From positions 1 through 6,204 of the forward strand of contig SKRJ01000229.1 of the NCBI GenBank assembly GCA_007118555.1: a stretch of 6,204 nt of DNA, written 5' to 3'. Below, one piece after another: positions 1 to 4,422 of the stretch. The stretch's first letter is position 1. The number at the start of each line of letters is the position of its first letter. The stretch comes from Anaerolineae bacterium. Its GTDB lineage: Bacteria > Chloroflexota > Anaerolineae > UBA1429. Below the pieces are notes generated by a model. The model had not been told where the DNA came from, searched no databases, and was given only the letters and a program-made list of their open reading frames with translations. The translations under genes were made by a program, and so were the position numbers.

Positions 1-30
1 CTCTGCGCCTCGTGCTCATGCTACAGGCTA
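1..30 (-). other. Short non-coding region downstream of hoxH
   Basis: Only 30 bases follow hoxH in the window. They begin (on the minus strand) with a second in-frame TAG directly after the hoxH stop. No terminator hairpin is visible in this short piece, so the operon may continue past the left edge, for example into further hydrogenase maturation genes. Confidence 0.4.
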
Positions 31-1449
31 CTAGTCGCGCTGGAAACGACGCATCGGGTTGCCCTCGGCATCCACCACGTCCACGATCAGGGGCATCTGG
101 CCCAGGGCGTGGGTGGAGCAGGAGAGGCAGGGGTCATAGGCGCGGATGGCGGCCTCGACGCGGTTCAGCATCCCCTCGGTCAGATCGTTGCCATCGATGA
201 ACTCTTTGGCGACCATGTCCACCGAGTTGCTCATGGCCCAGTTGTTGCCGCCGGTGGCGACGATCAGGTTCACGCGGGTGATCACGCCGTGGTCATCGGT
301 GTGATAGTCGTGCCAGAGGGTGCCGCGGGGCGCCTCGATCACGCCGACGCCGTGGCCGGTGATCTGGGTGCGGGTGTTGCGGATATCCTCCGAGAGAATG
401 TCCTCATCCTCACACAGGACCCGGATCTGCTCCAGGCCGTAGAGGGCCTCGATCAGGCGGGCATAGTGATAGTACAGCGACGGCTCCACCGGCCCCTCGG
501 AGAGCGCCTTGAAGTTCTTGAGCTCTTTGTTGGCCAGCGGGGTCGTGATGCGGTCGGCAATGTTCAGGCGGGCCATGGGCGCCACCCGATAGACCCCGTC
601 AGGAAAGCCCATCGGCTTGTAGTAGGGGAACTTCAGGTACGTCCAGTCCCGGCTGACCTCTTGGATATGATCGAGATAGTCCTTGCCGTCGAAATCGACG
701 ACATGGTTGCCCTGGGCGTCAATGATGCGCAAGGGCCCATCCCACAGCTCGAGGGCGCCGTCGTTGGTCATGCCCATGTACATAGTAGAGAAGTTGGCAA
801 AGCGCTGGACGACGTCCTGGTTGGCCGAGAGCCAGTCCTTGGCGATGGCGATGCCGGCCTGCAGGAACTCGATCATCTCGTCGTTCTCGCTCAGGATCAG
901 GTCGCGATTCTTTTCCGAGAGGGGCGCGGCGACGCCACCGGGCACGGCCCAGTGCTGATGAAGGCGGCGGCCGCTCAGCAGCCGGATGACCTCCTGGCCA
1001 TACTTGCGCAAGCGCACGGCCTTGAGAGCCAGCTCGGGGTCGACCTCGATCAGGCCAACCAGGTTGCGCACCAGCGGATCCGCATCAAAGCCCAACAGCA
1101 GATCGGGCGACGACAGGTGGAAAAAGCTCAGCGAGTGCGACTGGACCATCTGTCCCATGTGCAGCATCTGGCGCAGCAGGGTCGCCGGGCGGGGCGGCTC
1201 GACGCCAGCCACGCCATCGCACGCCTTGGCCGCGGCCAGGTGATGGCTCACGGGGCAGATGCCACAGATGCGCGGCGTGATGACGGGCATCTCGTAGAAC
1301 ATGCGCCCCTCGGAGAACTTTTCAAAGCCGCGGAACTGGTCGATATGCAAAAAGGTCTCGGCCACCTGGTTGCTATCATCCAGATGGATGGTCACCCGCG
1401 CGTGTCCCTCGATGCGGGTTACCGGATCAATCGTTATCTTTTGGCCCAT
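31..1449 (-). CDS. hoxH: [NiFe]-hydrogenase large (catalytic) subunit, HoxH type
   Basis: This 472-residue protein is the catalytic subunit of a cytoplasmic NAD(P)-linked [NiFe] hydrogenase, which interconverts H2 with protons and electrons. The N-terminal signature RICGIC lies at residues 60-65 and the C-terminal signature DPCLSC at 439-444, so C62, C65, C441 and C444 should hold the Ni-Fe(CN)2CO site. The RIEGH motif at 12-16 supplies the conserved glutamate E14. Its length matches HoxH proteins (about 470-490 residues), favouring group 3 (bidirectional) over membrane-bound uptake enzymes, and no signal is present. The 25 residues after His447 (starting ALGQMPL) look like the tail removed by a maturation protease, and a candidate protease is encoded in the same operon. 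The ATG follows an AGGAGC ribosome site by 6 nt. The gene is last in the visible operon, 39 bp after hoxY, and ends with two in-frame TAG codons in tandem. No key residue is missing. Confidence 0.97.
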   Translation of the reverse strand: MGQKITIDPVTRIEGHARVTIHLDDSNQVAETFLHIDQFRGFEKFSEGRMFYEMPVITPRICGICPVSHHLAAAKACDGVAGVEPPRPATLLRQMLHMGQMVQSHSLSFFHLSSPDLLLGFDADPLVRNLVGLIEVDPELALKAVRLRKYGQEVIRLLSGRRLHQHWAVPGGVAAPLSEKNRDLILSENDEMIEFLQAGIAIAKDWLSANQDVVQRFANFSTMYMGMTNDGALELWDGPLRIIDAQGNHVVDFDGKDYLDHIQEVSRDWTYLKFPYYKPMGFPDGVYRVAPMARLNIADRITTPLANKELKNFKALSEGPVEPSLYYHYARLIEALYGLEQIRVLCEDEDILSEDIRNTRTQITGHGVGVIEAPRGTLWHDYHTDDHGVITRVNLIVATGGNNWAMSNSVDMVAKEFIDGNDLTEGMLNRVEAAIRAYDPCLSCSTHALGQMPLIVDVVDAEGNPMRRFQRD

Positions 1450-1455
1450 TCTCTT

Positions 1456-1461
1456 GCTCCT
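1456..1461 (-). promoter_or_regulatory. Ribosome binding site of hoxH
   Basis: On the minus strand this reads AGGAGC and lies 6 nt before the ATG at 1449. It supports that ATG as the start of the large subunit and indicates independent translation initiation within the 39 bp gap after hoxY. Confidence 0.75.
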
Positions 1462-1488
1462 ATGGCTCTATGCCGTGATTGGGTCGAT

Positions 1489-2034
1489 CTAGTCGTAGGT
1501 GAGCAGGTCTTCGGTCAGCTTGGGCTCTCGCCCTGCCACCAGTTCGGTCAGCACATAGGCGATCACATGGGCTGGCGGCGGACAACCGGGTAGGTGATAG
1601 TCTACCTTGACAATGTCGCGCACCGACTTGACCGTGGGGTAGAGCTTGGCGATCTCGGGCGAACGGGGCACCTCTTGCTCGGGCGCGGTGCTGTCCGTCT
1701 CGGTGTAGGCATAGCTCAGCACCTCTTCGGTGTCGAAAAAGTTGCGCATGGTGCAGATGCCGCCAAAGACGGCGCAATCGCCCATCGAGATCAGGATGCC
1801 GCAGCGATCGCGCATGCGGCGCGCCACCTCTTCCTGGTGGTCGTTGGATACAGCGCCGGTCAGGATGCCCACGTCAACGCCGCTCTCGGGTGGATGCTTG
1901 AGGTCGGTGATGGGTGACGAGAGCAACTGCACGTGCTCGAGAATCTCGATCAGCAGCTCGTCCATATCGAGCAACGACATGTGACAGCCGGAGCATACGT
2001 CCAGCCAGTCGGTGCTTAGCGTGATCTTGGCCAT
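1489..2034 (-). CDS. hoxY: [NiFe]-hydrogenase small subunit, HoxY type
   Basis: This 181-residue protein is the electron-transfer small subunit that pairs with HoxH. It carries the four-cysteine pattern of the proximal [4Fe-4S] cluster: C14 and C17 in DVCSGCHMS, C87 in GDCAVFGG and C151 in PGCPPP. No further cysteine motifs for medial or distal clusters follow, and there is no twin-arginine signal. This short one-cluster form is typical of soluble group 3c/3d hydrogenases, unlike the longer exported small subunits with three clusters. C94 is an extra cysteine near the second motif. Electrons would pass from the Ni-Fe site through this cluster to the HoxU-like subunit encoded immediately upstream, 30 bp away. 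The ATG is preceded by a strong GGGAGGA site. In some family members HoxY also binds FMN; the sequence alone does not show whether this one does. An F420-type or coenzyme-M-linked small subunit is unlikely given the neighbours. Confidence 0.96.
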   Translation of the reverse strand: MAKITLSTDWLDVCSGCHMSLLDMDELLIEILEHVQLLSSPITDLKHPPESGVDVGILTGAVSNDHQEEVARRMRDRCGILISMGDCAVFGGICTMRNFFDTEEVLSYAYTETDSTAPEQEVPRSPEIAKLYPTVKSVRDIVKVDYHLPGCPPPAHVIAYVLTELVAGREPKLTEDLLTYD

Positions 2035-2038
2035 GTAT

Positions 2039-2045
2039 TCCTCCC
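2039..2045 (-). promoter_or_regulatory. Ribosome binding site of hoxY
   Basis: The minus strand reads GGGAGGA followed by 4 nt and then the ATG at 2034. It is a near-perfect Shine-Dalgarno site inside the 30 bp gap between the HoxU-like gene and hoxY, and it fixes the hoxY start. Confidence 0.8.
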
Positions 2046-2064
2046 AGGCCCGTTTGGCGAATGA

Positions 2065-3786
2065 TTACTGGGCCAGTGCGGCCAGTGAATTGAACATCTC
2101 GTTGAACGGGATAGCGCGGGTCTCGACGCCAGCCACGACCTCACAGACCATCCCATCGGCGTTTACCGTGGTGCCAGCCTTCTCAAAGGTGGTGGGCATC
2201 GGCAGAATCAGGTCGGCGACCTCATCCCATGGCTGGCGATAGCTGGTCGTGACGATCACGGTGCCAGCCTGCTTGAGCTGCTCCAGCAGCTCGGGCGCGA
2301 TACGCGAGATCTCACCGGCCACTACGTGGTAGACGGCGGCATCCTGGCCCTCGAACGCCTGCTGGAAGCCCGCCTCGTACAGGCCCCGGCTGTTGCCGCC
2401 CGGCGTAAAGATCAGGGCCTTGGCGTTGGCGACCTGGCCGGCCAACTCTGTGGCCAGCTTGGCGCCCTCGGGCCCCGCCACGAACACCGGCATCTGGGCG
2501 CCGCCGGCGATGGCGACCGCCTCGTTGGCCTCTGCGGTGCCCAAGCGCCGCATGGCCCACTCACTCATGCCGTCCGCGGCATCACCCTCCGGGGCATCGC
2601 CCTCCGCGGCATCGCTGATCAGCAGCAGTCGGGCGCCCCGCTGGCGCACGCCGCGCTTGATAAACATGCCCGCCACCTGAAAGTCGTCGGTCAGGTCGGT
2701 GTTGACCACCACGAACAGATCGGCGACGTCCAGGTCGGCCTGGGTGGCCGAGGATTGCTCCGAGGCGATGGGATGCATCAGGTACTTGGCGCCAGGGCTC
2801 TGGGCCAACAGTGTCCCTTCCTCCACCGTCACAAAGCCCGAAACGATGGTGGCCACGTCGTCGCCCGCCTCGCGCAGCTTTTCATTGACCATCGCGAGCG
2901 CCTCGTCCATCTCGACAGCGTTCCACTCGCCGTTGGAGCGCACCATGGGCTCGCGCACGCGGTCGCGATGCTCGTGCAGCGGCACAAAGCGCCCGATCTC
3001 GCAGAGCAGACCGTGGTTGGGCTCGGCGTCCCAATCGCCTTCGACGCGGATGACGCGGTTCTCTCGCACGATCAGCTCGGTGCCGCAACCCACGGGGCAG
3101 GCCATGCAGCGGGTCTTGATGCGGTCGATCTCGGCGGTGGCCCCCATATAGGCGCTGGCGCGATCGGCCAGGGCGCCGGTGGGGCAGACCTGCAGGCAGG
3201 AGCCGCAGGAGATACAGCTCGACTCGCCAAAGGGGACATCCATATCGGCGGTGACCATCGAGTCGGCGCCGCGGTTCTTGAGGCCCAGCGTGCCATTGCC
3301 GACGAGCTCGTCACAGATACGGATGCAGCGCCGGCACAGAATGCAGCGATTGTGGTCCATGACAAAGTACTCGCGGGAGGCATCCACCGAGAACTTGGGC
3401 ATGGGCCGATGGAACTTCCAGTGGTCCAGCTCGTACTCGTACGCCAGATCCTGCAGGGTGCAGCTCTCGCTCATCTGGCAGAACATGCAAAAGTGGTTCC
3501 GCTCGGAAAAGAGCAGATCCAGGATAAAGCGGCGCGCCTCGACCGCCTTTTCAGAGTGGGTATGTGCCACCATCCCCTCGAACACGGGAAAGGTGCAAGC
3601 CGGCTGCAGGGTGCGCTGTTTCTCGATTTCGACCAGACAGATGCGGCAGGCGCCGATCGGCTCGATGGCCGGGTGGTCGCACAGGGTCGGGATCTCGATC
3701 CCGGCAGCCTGGGCCGCCTCCAACACTGTCATATTGGCCGGTACGGCGGCTTCTACGCCGTTGATTGTGACGCGTACATTTGGCAT
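2065..3786 (-). CDS. hoxU: Iron-sulfur subunit, HoxU/NuoG/HydA-like, with NuoG-type C-terminal extension
   Basis: This subunit would conduct electrons between HoxYH and the flavoprotein. Numbering from the ATG at 3786 (573 residues), the order is: [2Fe-2S] ferredoxin domain (C36, C47, C50, C64); a His-Cys3 cluster motif (H98, C100, C103, C109); a two-cluster ferredoxin domain (C148, C151, C154, C158 and C191, C194, C197, C201); a CxxCxxxC-x27-C cluster (C227, C230, C234, C262) with the spacing of the N7 cluster of complex I subunit NuoG; then about 300 residues resembling a shortened molybdopterin-oxidoreductase domain, ending in a segment (ADLILPMPTTFEKAGT) typical of that family. Ordinary HoxU proteins stop near residue 235. 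The HxC form and the stretch around DHNRCILC look HoxU-like, so the protein reads as a HoxU front with a NuoG back. The ATG six bases further upstream (3792) lies only 2 nt from the AGGAGG site, whereas this one lies 8 nt away and is preferred. It could equally be named hydA by analogy with bifurcating [NiFe] enzymes. Whether the C-terminal domain binds any cofactor cannot be seen; complex I NuoG does not use molybdenum. Confidence 0.93.
   Translation of the reverse strand: MPNVRVTINGVEAAVPANMTVLEAAQAAGIEIPTLCDHPAIEPIGACRICLVEIEKQRTLQPACTFPVFEGMVAHTHSEKAVEARRFILDLLFSERNHFCMFCQMSESCTLQDLAYEYELDHWKFHRPMPKFSVDASREYFVMDHNRCILCRRCIRICDELVGNGTLGLKNRGADSMVTADMDVPFGESSCISCGSCLQVCPTGALADRASAYMGATAEIDRIKTRCMACPVGCGTELIVRENRVIRVEGDWDAEPNHGLLCEIGRFVPLHEHRDRVREPMVRSNGEWNAVEMDEALAMVNEKLREAGDDVATIVSGFVTVEEGTLLAQSPGAKYLMHPIASEQSSATQADLDVADLFVVVNTDLTDDFQVAGMFIKRGVRQRGARLLLISDAAEGDAPEGDAADGMSEWAMRRLGTAEANEAVAIAGGAQMPVFVAGPEGAKLATELAGQVANAKALIFTPGGNSRGLYEAGFQQAFEGQDAAVYHVVAGEISRIAPELLEQLKQAGTVIVTTSYRQPWDEVADLILPMPTTFEKAGTTVNADGMVCEVVAGVETRAIPFNEMFNSLAALAQ
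2573..2617 (-). repeat. Three imperfect 15-bp tandem repeats inside hoxU
   Basis: Three adjacent 15-bp units (2573-2587, 2588-2602, 2603-2617) differ at only a few positions; on the plus strand each starts TCCGCGGCATC or TCCGGGGCATC. Being a multiple of three they keep the frame and encode an acidic, alanine- and glycine-rich stretch (DAAEGDAPEGDAADG) just after the strand segment RLLLIS in the molybdopterin-oxidoreductase-like domain. They probably form a flexible surface loop that grew by slippage. Confidence 0.8.
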
Positions 3787-3792
3787 ATCCAT

Positions 3793-3850
3793 GTCCTCCT
3801 ACGCTGACGACCCTTCCAGGAACGCCGCGGCAGTGCTCTTGCTACTCTTT
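3793..3850 (-). other. Intergenic gap between protease and HoxU-like genes
   Basis: This 58 bp stretch is the longest non-coding gap in the window. Apart from the AGGAGG site at its downstream end and a short GC-rich palindrome (CCGCGG) I see no hairpin with a T-run and no recognisable -35/-10 pair, so it neither clearly terminates nor restarts transcription. Confidence 0.5.
3795..3800 (-). promoter_or_regulatory. Ribosome binding site of the HoxU-like gene, deciding its start
   Basis: The minus strand reads AGGAGG, a perfect Shine-Dalgarno core. It stands 2 nt from the first ATG (3792) and 8 nt from the second in-frame ATG (3786). The second spacing is the usual one, so translation more likely begins at 3786 and the protein starts MPNVRVTI. 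Confidence 0.75.
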
Positions 3851-4411
3851 TTATTCCCCAGATGCCAGGCCGCACGCACCGACCAATCGCAACAGTCGCT
3901 CCACCGCCTGGTCTGCGAGCTCTGAGGTCTCGGCAGTCAACGTCTCCCCAAAATCAAAGTTATGGCCCAGCACCGAGAGCATATAGGCCTCGGGGCGCTG
4001 CCCATAGAGGGTATCACTCAGGCTCAGAATCACCCCGGGCTTGAGATGATGCCCGCTCATGCCCCCCTCGACGGTGGGCTCGATAACCTGCCACTCGACG
4101 GGCTCCCAATCCATCCCAGGCACATGGGCATCGATAAAGACCACGATATCATACTGGGCGGCCAGCTCGGCCAGCTCGGGGGCCAACTGGTGTACCAGTT
4201 TGGCCCCGAGCCCCGGGCGCTGCTCGACATCGTCATCCATCATGAGGCCCTCGGGATCGAGCCCGAGCCGCTCGAACAGGCGCCGCAGGATGTGCTCGGC
4301 TACGCCGTCATCACGCCGGCTGCTATTGCCATAGCCTACCAGCAACACCCTGGCGGACTGCCTGTCCAAAGGGGCACAGGCCTGGTCGGATGGGACCCTA
4401 TCCATCGTCAT
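3851..4411 (-). CDS. [NiFe]-hydrogenase maturation endopeptidase (HycI/HybD/HoxW family)
   Basis: This 186-residue protein resembles the nickel-recognising peptidases (family M52) that cut the C-terminal tail from the hydrogenase large subunit after nickel insertion. The N-terminal motif is VLLVGYGNSSRRDDG (residues 22-36), the family's GxGN...DDG/DEG pattern, with D35 in the place of the first metal ligand. D94 in VVFIDAH and H121 (or H122) in MSGHHL are the likely second and third ligands, by alignment from memory with HycI. About 20 residues precede the conserved core, a little more than usual. The likely substrate is HoxH encoded downstream, which has an uncleaved tail after His447. The gene sits between the flavoprotein gene (11 bp after its stop) and the HoxU-like gene, rather than after hoxH where such genes are often found. 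No clear Shine-Dalgarno site precedes the ATG, so translation may be coupled to the upstream gene; an in-frame ATG two codons later (4405) is an alternative start. Confidence 0.9.
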   Translation of the reverse strand: MTMDRVPSDQACAPLDRQSARVLLVGYGNSSRRDDGVAEHILRRLFERLGLDPEGLMMDDDVEQRPGLGAKLVHQLAPELAELAAQYDIVVFIDAHVPGMDWEPVEWQVIEPTVEGGMSGHHLKPGVILSLSDTLYGQRPEAYMLSVLGHNFDFGETLTAETSELADQAVERLLRLVGACGLASGE

Positions 4412-4422
4412 TTGTCAAAGTG

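Noticed and set aside
1..19. Possible ATG at 19 on the minus strand starting a further gene
   Set aside because: Only six codons fit before the edge and no ribosome site precedes the ATG, so it cannot be supported.
109..1593. Long plus-strand open frame (494 codons) opposite hoxH
   Set aside because: It runs antisense to a gene with complete catalytic motifs, and its translation is rich in A, G, H, V, L and D as expected for the shadow frame of GC-rich DNA. No domain is recognisable.
2065..2980. Reading the C-terminal part of the HoxU-like subunit as an active molybdenum enzyme such as formate dehydrogenase
   Set aside because: The domain is far shorter than catalytic molybdopterin enzymes and I see no Cys or Sec at a catalytic position; the context is a hydrogenase, so a NuoG-like relic is more likely.
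2326..3807. Long plus-strand open frame (493 codons) opposite the HoxU-like gene
   Set aside because: It is the antisense shadow of a gene with five cluster motifs, has no recognisable motif and shows biased composition.
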